This document shows positions 6,303-17,894 of a stretch of DNA of 64,000 nt, one piece after another. The stretch comes from JAMZMI01 sp039944535 (GTDB lineage: Bacteria; Bacteroidota; Bacteroidia; Cytophagales; Cyclobacteriaceae): assembly GCA_039944535.1 (NCBI GenBank), contig JBDUYP010000001.1, forward strand, positions 496,001-560,000, in the 5' to 3' direction. Positions within the stretch are counted from its first letter, which is position 1; each line of letters starts with the position of its first letter. The notes under the pieces are model-generated. The model did not search any database. It was not told the DNA's origin and worked only from the letters and a program-made list of their open reading frames with translations. The position numbers were made by a program, and so were the translations under genes.

Positions 6303-9300
6303 TTAGTCAATGATGAGTTTTTGTGTATGCATAGAGCCATCTGTCAACTGTACATGGATCAGATAAACTGCCTTGACACCAGGCTCCTTAAAGCGATACT
6401 CCTTGCGATTAATATCATTGATCTCCGATGAACGGCCCATCAGATCCACTAATTTGATATTCGAAATTTTCTTAGTAGAAGTCACTACGATTTCCGAAGT
6501 AACACGATTGACAACTGTCTTGTCAAAAACTTCTTGCTGACCGAGCACATCCATTTTTCTTAAAATCAAACTGAATCTTTTGTGGTCAATCATTTTGTCC
6601 AGAAGGACTTCTACCTCATTGTGACTCATAGAATACTCTAGCTTGGAGCGATCATCTTTTATGAACAACTCATAACCGTCTGGAATCTTCGATTCTGCTT
6701 TGATGCTCATAATGGCATACCCACTCGCATCGCGACTGTATCCGAGTGGAACCTTGATCTCTTCTCTCAGAGGTAGCCCTTGTATGGAAAAGGCAGTATT
6801 GTCTATCACAGAGTAAATCTGATGGGTTGCACCTGTAGCGATTTTTTGCGCATCGTAAAAATGATCCAATCCTTCTGTGGCATCTTCAGGAAATCCTATG
6901 AGCGTTTCACTATATCTACCATCAAGACCCAGCATAGTGACCCAAATCTTAGGCGGTACTTGCTCAGCATTTCTGAAGTATGCCCCATCCTGATTGTAGC
7001 CAGTATTTCGCATATCTTCGGTAAATATTACGTTACCCGGTGCTGTGATATCAGCCAACCTCCTCACAAAAAAGCCTTGTCCGGTTAGTACATGATTATT
7101 GAATCGGTCTCCTCGAGGGTCACTCGATACTACACCGAGCGCATTCATGGTCAGGTAGTCTGAGTTGCTACCACGCTCACCCGTATTTGGATCATCCCAG
7201 AGGTTGATGTGGCCTTCAATAATGTCTTCATTGGTAGTTAAGAACTCCCCAACATCTATCGAGGTGCCATAAGGATTGGCTACCAGCTGCCATCCGGCAT
7301 AGGTACTGTCCGTTTCCTCAGGTGTATAACTAAGGTTCTCAACTGTAATGGTACCAACGTTTGGATTTCCTTCGAAAATCAACTGCTCGGTATTGGCGGA
7401 GGCATAGCCTTGCCCTGGTACCAATTCATTGTTTTTCCAGTTGATCCATCGTTTGAGCCCTTCAGTATCTCCCGCTTCATATGGCTTACTCTCGTCATAG
7501 GCCCAGGTAATGCCTGCAATTGATCCTTTCACATCGGAGGATTGCTGTACCGGACTTCCCATCATGGAGTAAGCGGCCGTTTCATGGCGCATATTTCGCT
7601 CGAAAGTGATGTCATTACCTGAAAAGCTGTTTCCAGCATAACTCAGGAAGTCTGATCCTGATTGGAGTTTGATGGAACCATTGTTGCTAATGTCTCCGGC
7701 TATTTCCAGTACACCATTTTCTGGCACATTGACGGTTCCACCATCTGCTACCTGTAGATCCTTTACTCTTAATGCTGTAGTCACAGTGAAGGTGTCAGCA
7801 ATGACTACATCATCGGATGTGTCAGGAGCGCCATTTACCCAGGCACCATCTTTCCAGCATTTGCCCTCAAGCAATGTCAGGTTTAAAGTCACGATGCTAT
7901 CACAGCCCATCGTATTTTGGAAGGTGACATCATAACTGCCGCTGGACGTAAACTCTGTCCCGTTAAAAATATGGCTATGGCATGTCTCCACATCGAATGA
8001 AGTGTATTCGGGATCACTAGCAGGGTTGACCTTCAAATGCAGATTAATCGTAGAATCACAACCCAACGTGTTTTGAATAACACGTGAATAATCACCACTA
8101 GTCGTATAGTTATTACCATGCCAATCGAACGGCCCGCACGAGACTGCAGTAGTATCTGAGCTATTCGGCTCATAGATCGTCAGGTGTAGAGTTACTGTAG
8201 AGTCGCACCCCGCTCCATTGGTCAGTATTCTTTCATAATCACCACTATTAGTATATTCCGTACCATACCAGTCAAAACTGCTACACGCAGCGGCTAGGGT
8301 GTCTCGAAAAGTTGAGGTATTCACTATAAGGTTCAGGGTGATGACAGAGTCACAGCCCACACTATTGGTGAGGATGCGCTCATAAGCTCCTGAACTGGAA
8401 TAAGAGTTGCCATACCAGTCGAAAGAATCGCAAACTACTGCAGATGTATCACTCTCTGTGGATTCCAAAATGGTCAGATTGACAGTGACCGTGGAATCAC
8501 AGCCGATGCTCGAAGTGAGCGTTTGCATATACGTACCACTGGTTGTGTAACTAGTCTCGTTCCACTCGTAGCTATCGCAAACTGCTAGCGAGGTTTCATG
8601 CGTCACACTCTCTTTGATCTTCAGGTCAAGAGTGACCAGTGAGTCACAGCCATACAAGGTCTGTCCAGTCCAGGTTGGCGTATTCGTCGATTCAGTATAG
8701 GTCACACCTTTCCAGGTATAGCTTTCACAAGCCTCCACTACATACGTGTGAGTTGGTTCTGGTAAGATGGTCAGGTTTAAGCTAGCGATAGAGTCGCAAC
8801 CAAGTGATGAGGTCAGTGTATCGTAGTAAACTCCTGTCTCGAAATAGGTCGTGCCATTCCATAGGTAATCACCGCATCTGGCCACCGTTCGTGAAGAGGT
8901 GGTTTGACCAATGTTGACGGTAATGGCATCTCCTACTTGCACATCACAAGTATTGGATTGACTACCAACCGTCACAGATTTGTTGGCCATCACTCTAAAG
9001 ATCTGAGTTTCGTTAAGTGCACCAGTGGTGAGATTAAGCTCACCACCAGTTCCTGTAAGCGGTCCAGCAAACACGGTTTCTTCATTATTTAGCAGACTGT
9101 AGTCAACACCAGATTCAGTAGATGCCAAGCTGAATGTGATCGTTTCGCCAGGACAAGTGTTGGTAGTACTAACTGAAATACCCGGATTAGTCACGTCAAT
9201 GATCGTCAGGTTTAGGTAAATCGCACTGTCACAAGTGACATTACTTTCTTTATTGAATAGGATGGATGAATTACTCGCTGTATAAGTTATGCCATCAATC

Positions 9301-12300
9301 CATGTGTAATCTCCACATGCCACTATTGTATCATATCTGGTTGGTGATTCTTCAACAGTAATTGTAATGTACTCGCCATCCGAATAGCAGCTATTATTAC
9401 CTTCATCATACTCATAGTAGCTGTCTACATAAAACTCATGCGTTCCAACCGTCAATACCGGTGTGGTATAAGTTGTTTCTGTTGAAACATAACTTCCGTC
9501 ATACCACCAGTTTATATGAGTTCCTTCGAAACTAGCACTCAGCTCTATACTGCCTTCTGCACAAAGTGTCGTATCAGGCGTCCGAGAGGTAATCTCTGAA
9601 AATATGCCAACGATAACTACCGGCACCCGCTCTTCCGTTTCGCAATAATCATTGTATGCTGAGACATAGAGCGTATCAGTACCCGTAAATGAAAGATCAT
9701 ACAACCCTCCATAGCGATTCAATGGATCCCCTCCCGTAGGAGCATCATACAAGTAGTAATCGTCAGCTTCATCATTATAATCTATATCGAAATCAATATC
9801 CCCATAATAGGCATCACCATCAGCACAGGTAGTGTCTGCAGAAGCTGATAAGATTTTTGGCGCACCATTTACATCAATGTCTACTGGATTCCGGCTACAT
9901 CTACCATCTACTCCAGCGTACAAGGTGGTGTCCTTATCAATAAAGATGGTAAATGGACTTCCTGAACCTATTACCTCTCCGCCTTCCTCAGCATTGTACC
10001 AGTAAACGATTCCGGATGAAACGGTAGCATTTAAAGTGACAGTATCTCCTTCACATCCGCCTGACGGTTCTTCTTCTTCTTCTCCTTCACCTTCACCGAA
10101 TCCTTCTTCACCAAATCCACCTTCTTCCTCTCCAGAACTTGTAGGCCAGCGCTCATCCATATCAATAATGTATGGCAAGCCTTCCAGCACCTGAATGGTA
10201 AATGGTTCTAGGAATTTCTCGCTGGTCACTTCGTAGCTGCAATAGCCATTTCTAAAAACTTGAGGTTTAGTGTATGAAGGTTGATTTTCAAAAACCGCAT
10301 TTGGCCCTACTGAGGAAGTAAAGGTTTTGGTATCGAAATCATAATCTTCAAACCGGGAATACACCAAAAGGCCTTCTTCGTTTCCAAGTAGACACGAATT
10401 GTAGAGTGAATCTATTTCTGAAGCCGACCGTTCATGATCCCAAATTCTAAACTCATCTAAACCTGCCAGTCCACTTAGCTGACTCAACGTACGGCTCAAT
10501 CCATACCTAAGGTTAGCCCGCTGATGGTTGATATCACCAGAAGCAGCCGAATCCAGAGAAGCGACAAGCTCTCCATTGTAATAGATTTTTAAGCCAGTTG
10601 GTCCTGCTGTGGTGGCCACATGCACCCATGGCGAATAATCTGTAGGGAATGCCGGGAAATACAATTCACGAGCCGTATCTCCATTGGCTACTTTGAAATA
10701 ATTATTGTTCCATTCGAAATTTCTTTCACTTGCCGGTTCATAACCACTGGTGGTATTGTTGTACTGTAAGCCCAGCCCTCTAATAGGAGTTAAACTACCT
10801 AATACACGCACCCAACCTTCAATGGTCACCTCATTCGTATAATTGAGCTGAACAGTATCAAAGTCTAGATGTTCTCTCATACTATAACCTCCATAGGTGA
10901 ACTGGGCAGCATCCAAAACTTGCTCTTCCAACTTTATTTTGTAGGTGGTCGTTTGGGAAGGGTAGACTTGAAACAGAGAACTTGTAATAGCATTTCCTTT
11001 AGGCGTATATACACCGTTCGATCCTTGTTCATAAAGCCTATGACTTATACCGTAAATAGAAGTATCTAGCTCAATGGCAGAGTACTCCTCAAAGCACACG
11101 GTATCCGGATGGCTCACTTGGTAGTTATGGAAGTCCATGTCGTTAATGAATATTTTAGCCATAACTGTGTCTGAGTAGCAAATCCCATTTTGGGCATATG
11201 CATAGATGGTATCATTGGCGATCACGTCAGTAGTATATTGCTTACCAATACCACTATAGCCTCCACCTTCAAGATCATCAAGCCAATACACTTCTCCGAC
11301 AGATACTTGCGCATCCAACGTGACGCTACCTTCTTCGATGCGCGACACGTCATCAACAGTAATAGACGGCATTTCATACACAATCACACGCTTGTTACCA
11401 GAGACAGTGTAGGAACAACCATTTTTGACTGACAGCAACCTATATTCCTTGTCTGATGGCACAGAGGTGTCGACTGTGTAATCCCGTGTGGTGGCAACTG
11501 TTTGCCACCCATCCAGCCGTAGGAGCCTATAATTATGAGCAGCACTGCTGAAGTCCACAAATACACTGGCGTATCCAGCTATGTCCTCCAACCTAAAGTC
11601 ATTGATTCCAGAGAGAAACGACTGATCATCCGTAGGCGAACCTTGATCTACCCATGAAGTTCCGTCCCATTTTCTTACCTCCAGCTGATCCCCAACTTCC
11701 AGGTATGCCACGTAGAGTTCTCCAGATACTGACCTGATATCAAGCTTTTCTATGGTGCCAGTAGAGATATCTGCTAGTCCGTGTAGGTTCCAATTACTCC
11801 CATCAAATGACTTAACACTTAGTTTGCCAGATCCTGATTTGTATGCGATATAAGGATTACCGTCATGACTAGCCATTGCCCAAACCGCACTGTTATCAGT
11901 AGGATCTGCTGTCAATGAGTCCACACCAGTTATAGCTCCATCACCATTGACTACCAGCTTAAAGAAATAATTCTGATTGTTAGTATTACGAACTCCTACC
12001 AGATTTTGTGCATTGTCCACATAGGTCTCGAAAGAAGTTCCGCTGTAAATATCTGTCTTATAGCTCAATCCTGTGAACCACTCATGAGCCGCATAAACTT
12101 TTCCATTATACTTCACCGGGAAGAAATAGCCCTCCGAGGCAAATAGCGCATTTAGGTCAGAGTTTTGAGTAAAGAAGATATTGGGTGCAATGGCATTCCA
12201 GATACCACCGCTGTAACGGAAAACCTTGATGCTACCATTCTCATCTAAATACACGGTATAAAAGGAATTGTCAGAACCGAAAGCACCCACAAAAAACGAT

Positions 12301-15300
12301 TCCTTCGTTCCTCCATAATTGGAGATTTCCCTTGGTAGTGTTGGGAAAGCCGGCTGCCAGGAGCCTTTATTCTTATTGAGCTTACTAAAGTGTAAGTCCT
12401 GACTACCGTCTTTCATATAGACCATATAGGTATCATCTGCGTACTCGCTTAACCTTAATCTGAAAAAACGGTGGTTACTGGAATTGGGAACCATTTCTAT
12501 CCCAGCAGAACTGGCATAGTAATTCCATTTTGGTATGGAGTCATTCGGATCACGTACTTGCCAGGTGTATTGCAGGTATGGATTCTCTGCTGGAACTATG
12601 GCAGGAGTCAGCTCAACGAGATCCCCTTCACATGCTTCTATGGTGATCGCAGGTTCTTTGCTAGTCATCCCGAAAGGGTATACTTCTACTAAGCGTTCAG
12701 TAGTCACTGTATTGCCTGAAGAATCTGTTGCGGTAAGGGTGATTCGTTGTGTACCTACATCACTACATGTGAAACTTGTCTGTGAAGCGGTAACAGACTC
12801 AATACCTCCATTATCCCTAAATGAAGACAGCAAGACAGAATCGGCCAGCAAACCAGTTTCCGTGTCTCTGTCCAGAGTGACAAAAAGGTTTCCACCAACA
12901 GGGGTTGGTTTCAAATTATCAATCACGGTGACATTTATCGTACAATTAAGCGAATCGCCACTTTGATCTACAGAGGTAATCTCCACCTGCTGTGTCCCCA
13001 AGTCAGTGTAATCGAATGAAGCTTTGTCCAGAGTGGTGGAACCGACCGGAAAACATGAATTTACCACATCATCCAAGGACAGTTTAGCAATACCACCATC
13101 ATTCAAGTATATGGTGGCGTCAGCACAGGCCAAACTGGATTCGTATGTATCTAATACTGTGATGGTTTGCACACAAGTAGCCGTTTTTTTATTCACCACA
13201 TTTTGCAAAGTGTATGTTATTTCGTGGGTACCAATCGGGTACTCATTTTCCATATCTGAGTGCAGGTAATATACCGGATGATCAAGTACTGATGGGCCGG
13301 CCAGTTCGGCTACTATTGTAGGTTGAGGAGCTGAGAAATTACTGATTTTGAAATAACCAGCATCCGCACCGCCTTCCAGCACACCTATATAAAGTTTGTC
13401 TCCCGGATTGACTGCCTGCGAAAATGTACCTGTCTGTACTCCAGTCACCGATTTGCTAAAACCGGAAGGCTGAGGCATTGCATACTGGTTGGATGAGGTT
13501 TTTACAAAAATGAATGGTGTGAAAAACTGCGGGTTTTGGCTCTGATATTCCCAATCAAAAGTGATGGTACCACTACAGCGAACCATGAACTCAGTATAAG
13601 CGTCTTTGTAATCCAGCGTGCTTTTTACAGATCTAAACCTGATGGATGTAGGCGCATTTTCCTTGTCCAAAAGTACGCTTCCGTTTCCACCTAGAGGGCG
13701 CATGCCTGTTTTGCCATAGAGTCCTGAAAAACCGTCCACTTGTTGACAAGTACTGATCACCGAAGCATCACACGAACCTACATTAGTGCGGTAAAGCGTG
13801 TCAGCTGGAGGGCACTCAAGAGTAGGTACGGAAATGTCTTTTATATCCACCGAATAGGTGCATGGAGATGGTACATTTCCGCTTGCTTCGAGAAAATCTA
13901 GCTGAATGTGGTTAATGCCATTCTTGAGCGTAACCACTGCGGCAGAGTCATGAGCCAGTGTAGGGTATCCACCTGCCAAGGTAGAGTTAGTTAGGGTGTG
14001 CTCCTGATTGGCTGTGTAGGAAACTGATGAAGAATCTGTCTTGAGCTCTGTAGCTCCCGTAATGGCATAACCCCAACGGTCTCCCTGCAACAACCCTGCG
14101 GGCGGATTGATGGTATATTCATAGTCAAAGCTTGTACTATTGTCATTTTCAATGGTCACCATGGATGGACAGGTGATCGATGAGATGGTGTCTATTACCT
14201 GCACGGTTTTCCATGTGGAAAGGACTTTGGTACCATAGGTTTTTTCGTGATACCCCAGTTGAACAGTTCGTGAAGGTTGTTGGTCGTACAGAGCTCCGAT
14301 CTTCAGTGGAATGTATGCTCCGGAATTTTGCGGAATAGAATCTTCTGAAGAAATAATATTCCCTTGATAGCTATCTCGCACTTCGAAATACCACATGTAC
14401 CCAGTCTGGTCACATGCAACATGAAAAGGACTCTCGATCTCCAATAGAAGGTTCTCCCCTTCAAAGTTTCCTACAATGGGGGTCGTATCTAACTCAGAAG
14501 CTGAAACATAGGGCGCTCCCCTGTCTTGCACAAATAGGTCTACCTGATAGCTCACCGTGCTGGTATTTCCCGCCCGGTCTGTAGCAGAAAGCGTAACTTG
14601 TGTAATGCCTGGGTAAAATCCTACCACCCGATCCTGATAGTAGTATGGATCACCTTCTAAATTAAATGTTTGTGTTTCTTCTGTAGCCCCCGTAAGCGTA
14701 TAGCTCCACGAAATGTAGGTACCCTGCTGAAATGGATTAACGATATCAAAATCCCTGGTACATGCCCCATTTGCAAGAGATGGCAAATCAATATCAATAT
14801 CCTGAGGGGTAGATAAAACAACAGGATCAATGTCATCGGTGACCACTACTGCTTGCATACTCGTATAGACCGAATCCAGGTAGGATGTAGTTCGGGTGAG
14901 TACAGTAAGACCCGGTCGGAAAGATCGGTATTTCGTGCCTGTGAGGTCACTTTCGTATCTATTGGTAGCCCCGTTGGCCTCATAAGACCAAAGCAATTGA
15001 TCACTGCACACAGAGGTGATCAGAGGATCTAGTCGGACGGTTGCTTCTAAATATTGTGCTCCTACCGAAGCATATATGGTATCGTCCTGGATCTTGACTT
15101 CAGAGTATTCGTTGACAGAAACGTTTGACTCACATGTTCGCTCCACACCACTACCATCCAAATAGGATACCGTAACCGGAATAACCTGATTTACATCGTT
15201 GCAATCAAATCTAAACCTGGAAACTGAGGCATTGTTGATGTCACACACCAGATCACTACCGCTCAAGAGCAGGTCATCAGGAGCGATGATCGTGAAGCCA

Positions 15301-17537
15301 CGCGCTGTGTCTATGTCAATTTTAATGTCTCGGCATTCGGCCACCTCCGGATCGGCTATGCGAATGGTATTATCGATTTGACTATAGTTGCCCGATTGAT
15401 CATAAGCTCTTACCGTCACCGAAAACTGCTCTCCGGCATCTGCACAATCCATTGGTATTTCCCTGACCCAGGCCCCTCCGTTGTACCAGGCTGTAGAGAG
15501 TTCATAGCGCGCAATGCCCACATTATCTCGGGCACTGACTATGTCCTCCCCTCTGATTTTATCTTTGATCATTAGTTCTCCAAAACGCTCCTCTGTAAAG
15601 GCAATGATAGGAAAATTCCAAGGTGCAATGTCCGGCTTCACGGTATCTACTACGTGGAGGACAGACCCTCTCACTCCCGGAGTAAGACCTGAAAAGTAGT
15701 CCCAGGTAACATCGTAGGTTCCTATACCTACGTGACTTACATTTTGGTAAACACTTTGAAAAGGACCAAAACTACCCTTTCTGAACTCCACAGGCTTAAA
15801 GTCGACAATGTCACAGCTCGCTGTGATCACCTCTGGTTTTTTCAAATCACTCACCGCTACAGCATTCTGGTGTTCACTTAAGTAGTAGGTCTCCTCCAGG
15901 TCTTCAAAAACAGGTGACGGTGCTTTCACCTCTATGGTAACCTTGCATGTACTGCTTTTTTGGCTGTCTTGATAGCCGGGTCTGGGTATAGTTTGGGAAA
16001 CAGTCAATTCCACCTCCTTAACTCCTAAGTCTCCGCAGTACTGATAGGGTATAGAAAAAGAGAGACCCTCTGTACCCCCACAAGAATTAGTAGAACCCCC
16101 ATCAAACACACTCGCATCTAAATCGCCATAACCAAATTCATTGAGCGTCACCGTTTGGATACCAATATGAGGATTGACTACAAGTTTAGGCGGGCCATAG
16201 TCTTCTATATCCAGGTCAATTTCAAGCCCACGCAATACGGTACTACCACCCCCATTTTCCACCTCATGAAAAGTCAAGATAGCCGATCCCTTCAGGGGCT
16301 GATACAAATTATCTTTTAAAGTGAGCTTTATGGAACTCGCTCTGCCAGGTTCAATCGTATTGGGCCCAATGATTTGAATATCTATTTGTGGGGGCGATGC
16401 ACTGCCATTAACGTATGATCGTAAGTATGGATATAACGTAATTGATTGGTCACTATAGTTGTTTATGTGCAATAGTTTTTCGTGCCACCGTTCTTTGAAG
16501 TCACCACATCCCTTCTCGCCCTGATATCCCATGAGTATTTTTCCTGCTCCGGTATGGTCGTTCCAAATCTTATCAGAATCGGAATCTTCAATATAGGTGC
16601 CTTCTGAATGGCTAACATTATCTATCGCGATGGCCGAGCCATTTGTGCCAATATGGTCTTGAGTCAGTGCTTGTATGACGTCAAAACCAGCTACTACTGC
16701 CTGAAAGCCGATGGCATATTTGCTGCCAGCACCTTCTCCTACGGCATCTGCCAAAGCACTTGCTCCCTCATCGATCACTGCCTGACTCAATTCTGGAAGA
16801 TTCCTGCGCACTTTACAGTTGTCATACCCTCCATTTTCAAAATGATACCAAAAAGCAATTCGACCATCCACTTTTGTGCCTTTGGGCAGACCTCTCACTT
16901 CAAATGAATAATCTCTCCAGTCACCTGGGTAGCCATTTGTTGCCAAGTTATCGTTGATGACACCAAGCTGGATCGTAAAATCACCCACGTCCAATGCGGT
17001 AGATCCCACATCTGGAGTGCCCTCCGTTTTAGTACTCAGTCGCACTTCCAGACGATTAGGTCGCGTACAGGCGAGTAAATCATCGGAATTTATATGGAAC
17101 GCACCCAGAATCTTATCGTTGAAGTAGTCCGAGGTGTACTGCTTGGTTCTGAAGCTGATGATGTCCCCGTTTTTCATATCCCTGATGACAGGAGATATCA
17201 GCCAGTTACTCATGAGTGCTCCATCATAGTCATAAGACGAATACTCCACCGACATGTAAGGGTATGAAGGATCCGCAAAAGAGGCTCCCGTAAGGGACGC
17301 CAGAAATTCGCTAAACCCGTTTGCAAAGTCCTCAAGGTCATTGCCGGGTTGGGGGCCCAGGTATTTAGATTCCCCGCTTCGGCTCCAGACGCTTGGTGCC
17401 GCAGGCCGTGGAAAGGTATTGTTTTTCGTGTACCAGCCGTCTGAATCGTTTTCAAACTGTTCACTAAAAGAGGTATGTTGGCCATGCATTACGGTGGCGG
17501 TAGCCATCAAGAATAGCGCGAAAATGTGTTTTTTCAT
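6303..17537 (-). CDS. Giant T9SS-secreted multidomain surface protein
   Basis: About 3744 residues from the ATG at 17537, which opens a good signal peptide (MKKHIFALFLMATATVMHGQ); the frame extends 58 codons upstream but that part is not signal-like. In order: an N-terminal choice-of-anchor-type region (about 17470-16600), many Ig/HYR-like beta domains, a propeller-like block (about 12400-11500), a LamG/concanavalin-like domain (about 10910-10390), a Glu/Gly-rich linker (about 10050-10130), further Ig-like domains, eight repeats of about 40-60 residues with the signature C-x-x-(F/Y)-x-W-x-G ... GCDS ... LNLTI (9330-7860), and a C-terminal T9SS sorting domain ending HTQKLIID. Expected to be exported by T9SS and anchored as an adhesin or carbohydrate-binding surface protein; the ligand is unknown. 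Confidence 0.85.
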   Translation of the reverse strand: MKKHIFALFLMATATVMHGQHTSFSEQFENDSDGWYTKNNTFPRPAAPSVWSRSGESKYLGPQPGNDLEDFANGFSEFLASLTGASFADPSYPYMSVEYSSYDYDGALMSNWLISPVIRDMKNGDIISFRTKQYTSDYFNDKILGAFHINSDDLLACTRPNRLEVRLSTKTEGTPDVGSTALDVGDFTIQLGVINDNLATNGYPGDWRDYSFEVRGLPKGTKVDGRIAFWYHFENGGYDNCKVRRNLPELSQAVIDEGASALADAVGEGAGSKYAIGFQAVVAGFDVIQALTQDHIGTNGSAIAIDNVSHSEGTYIEDSDSDKIWNDHTGAGKILMGYQGEKGCGDFKERWHEKLLHINNYSDQSITLYPYLRSYVNGSASPPQIDIQIIGPNTIEPGRASSIKLTLKDNLYQPLKGSAILTFHEVENGGGSTVLRGLEIDLDIEDYGPPKLVVNPHIGIQTVTLNEFGYGDLDASVFDGGSTNSCGGTEGLSFSIPYQYCGDLGVKEVELTVSQTIPRPGYQDSQKSSTCKVTIEVKAPSPVFEDLEETYYLSEHQNAVAVSDLKKPEVITASCDIVDFKPVEFRKGSFGPFQSVYQNVSHVGIGTYDVTWDYFSGLTPGVRGSVLHVVDTVKPDIAPWNFPIIAFTEERFGELMIKDKIRGEDIVSARDNVGIARYELSTAWYNGGAWVREIPMDCADAGEQFSVTVRAYDQSGNYSQIDNTIRIADPEVAECRDIKIDIDTARGFTIIAPDDLLLSGSDLVCDINNASVSRFRFDCNDVNQVIPVTVSYLDGSGVERTCESNVSVNEYSEVKIQDDTIYASVGAQYLEATVRLDPLITSVCSDQLLWSYEANGATNRYESDLTGTKYRSFRPGLTVLTRTTSYLDSVYTSMQAVVVTDDIDPVVLSTPQDIDIDLPSLANGACTRDFDIVNPFQQGTYISWSYTLTGATEETQTFNLEGDPYYYQDRVVGFYPGITQVTLSATDRAGNTSTVSYQVDLFVQDRGAPYVSASELDTTPIVGNFEGENLLLEIESPFHVACDQTGYMWYFEVRDSYQGNIISSEDSIPQNSGAYIPLKIGALYDQQPSRTVQLGYHEKTYGTKVLSTWKTVQVIDTISSITCPSMVTIENDNSTSFDYEYTINPPAGLLQGDRWGYAITGATELKTDSSSVSYTANQEHTLTNSTLAGGYPTLAHDSAAVVTLKNGINHIQLDFLEASGNVPSPCTYSVDIKDISVPTLECPPADTLYRTNVGSCDASVISTCQQVDGFSGLYGKTGMRPLGGNGSVLLDKENAPTSIRFRSVKSTLDYKDAYTEFMVRCSGTITFDWEYQSQNPQFFTPFIFVKTSSNQYAMPQPSGFSKSVTGVQTGTFSQAVNPGDKLYIGVLEGGADAGYFKISNFSAPQPTIVAELAGPSVLDHPVYYLHSDMENEYPIGTHEITYTLQNVVNKKTATCVQTITVLDTYESSLACADATIYLNDGGIAKLSLDDVVNSCFPVGSTTLDKASFDYTDLGTQQVEITSVDQSGDSLNCTINVTVIDNLKPTPVGGNLFVTLDRDTETGLLADSVLLSSFRDNGGIESVTASQTSFTCSDVGTQRITLTATDSSGNTVTTERLVEVYPFGMTSKEPAITIEACEGDLVELTPAIVPAENPYLQYTWQVRDPNDSIPKWNYYASSAGIEMVPNSSNHRFFRLRLSEYADDTYMVYMKDGSQDLHFSKLNKNKGSWQPAFPTLPREISNYGGTKESFFVGAFGSDNSFYTVYLDENGSIKVFRYSGGIWNAIAPNIFFTQNSDLNALFASEGYFFPVKYNGKVYAAHEWFTGLSYKTDIYSGTSFETYVDNAQNLVGVRNTNNQNYFFKLVVNGDGAITGVDSLTADPTDNSAVWAMASHDGNPYIAYKSGSGKLSVKSFDGSNWNLHGLADISTGTIEKLDIRSVSGELYVAYLEVGDQLEVRKWDGTSWVDQGSPTDDQSFLSGINDFRLEDIAGYASVFVDFSSAAHNYRLLRLDGWQTVATTRDYTVDTSVPSDKEYRLLSVKNGCSYTVSGNKRVIVYEMPSITVDDVSRIEEGSVTLDAQVSVGEVYWLDDLEGGGYSGIGKQYTTDVIANDTIYAYAQNGICYSDTVMAKIFINDMDFHNYQVSHPDTVCFEEYSAIELDTSIYGISHRLYEQGSNGVYTPKGNAITSSLFQVYPSQTTTYKIKLEEQVLDAAQFTYGGYSMREHLDFDTVQLNYTNEVTIEGWVRVLGSLTPIRGLGLQYNNTTSGYEPASERNFEWNNNYFKVANGDTARELYFPAFPTDYSPWVHVATTAGPTGLKIYYNGELVASLDSAASGDINHQRANLRYGLSRTLSQLSGLAGLDEFRIWDHERSASEIDSLYNSCLLGNEEGLLVYSRFEDYDFDTKTFTSSVGPNAVFENQPSYTKPQVFRNGYCSYEVTSEKFLEPFTIQVLEGLPYIIDMDERWPTSSGEEEGGFGEEGFGEGEGEEEEEPSGGCEGDTVTLNATVSSGIVYWYNAEEGGEVIGSGSPFTIFIDKDTTLYAGVDGRCSRNPVDIDVNGAPKILSASADTTCADGDAYYGDIDFDIDYNDEADDYYLYDAPTGGDPLNRYGGLYDLSFTGTDTLYVSAYNDYCETEERVPVVIVGIFSEITSRTPDTTLCAEGSIELSASFEGTHINWWYDGSYVSTETTYTTPVLTVGTHEFYVDSYYEYDEGNNSCYSDGEYITITVEESPTRYDTIVACGDYTWIDGITYTASNSSILFNKESNVTCDSAIYLNLTIIDVTNPGISVSTTNTCPGETITFSLASTESGVDYSLLNNEETVFAGPLTGTGGELNLTTGALNETQIFRVMANKSVTVGSQSNTCDVQVGDAITVNIGQTTSSRTVARCGDYLWNGTTYFETGVYYDTLTSSLGCDSIASLNLTILPEPTHTYVVEACESYTWKGVTYTESTNTPTWTGQTLYGCDSLVTLDLKIKESVTHETSLAVCDSYEWNETSYTTSGTYMQTLTSSIGCDSTVTVNLTILESTESDTSAVVCDSFDWYGNSYSSSGAYERILTNSVGCDSVITLNLIVNTSTFRDTLAAACSSFDWYGTEYTNSGDYERILTNGAGCDSTVTLHLTIYEPNSSDTTAVSCGPFDWHGNNYTTSGDYSRVIQNTLGCDSTINLHLKVNPASDPEYTSFDVETCHSHIFNGTEFTSSGSYDVTFQNTMGCDSIVTLNLTLLEGKCWKDGAWVNGAPDTSDDVVIADTFTVTTALRVKDLQVADGGTVNVPENGVLEIAGDISNNGSIKLQSGSDFLSYAGNSFSGNDITFERNMRHETAAYSMMGSPVQQSSDVKGSIAGITWAYDESKPYEAGDTEGLKRWINWKNNELVPGQGYASANTEQLIFEGNPNVGTITVENLSYTPEETDSTYAGWQLVANPYGTSIDVGEFLTTNEDIIEGHINLWDDPNTGERGSNSDYLTMNALGVVSSDPRGDRFNNHVLTGQGFFVRRLADITAPGNVIFTEDMRNTGYNQDGAYFRNAEQVPPKIWVTMLGLDGRYSETLIGFPEDATEGLDHFYDAQKIATGATHQIYSVIDNTAFSIQGLPLREEIKVPLGYSRDASGYAIMSIKAESKIPDGYELFIKDDRSKLEYSMSHNEVEVLLDKMIDHKRFSLILRKMDVLGQQEVFDKTVVNRVTSEIVVTSTKKISNIKLVDLMGRSSEINDINRKEYRFKEPGVKAVYLIHVQLTDGSMHTQKLIID

Positions 17538-17894
17538 AGGAGCAAAAAGGTTTCGAATAATCGCAGTTTTGTGTAGGCCATGCTTCGGATGATCTGATTC
17601 AACTAGTTTGGAGGTTGTAGATGAAGAAGTGATCATTGGTTTTGTCGTTGCGTTATTATTTACCATAAGTATCAAGGCTATATGATGTGCAGCTAAAATA
17701 ATCGACACCATCTCTTCCGGTATTAAAATGTTGTGAACGACCAGTTTTTGTATGAGTTTGACATTATCTATCCATCAAATTGTCAAATCACCACTGATTT
17801 ATGGGTAATTCTTATTTGGAATTGAATTTGTTAAATCATGAACCTGATCTTTGTCATGAGTTTGATATATTTCTGCTTCCAACCAGCATGATTA

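Noticed and set aside
7860..17400. Many plus-strand frames of 60-143 codons across the giant gene
   Set aside because: Shadows of the long minus-strand gene, with no start context or domains.
17538..17711. 58-codon N-terminal extension of the giant protein
   Set aside because: The downstream ATG opens a standard signal peptide; an extension would bury it and block export.
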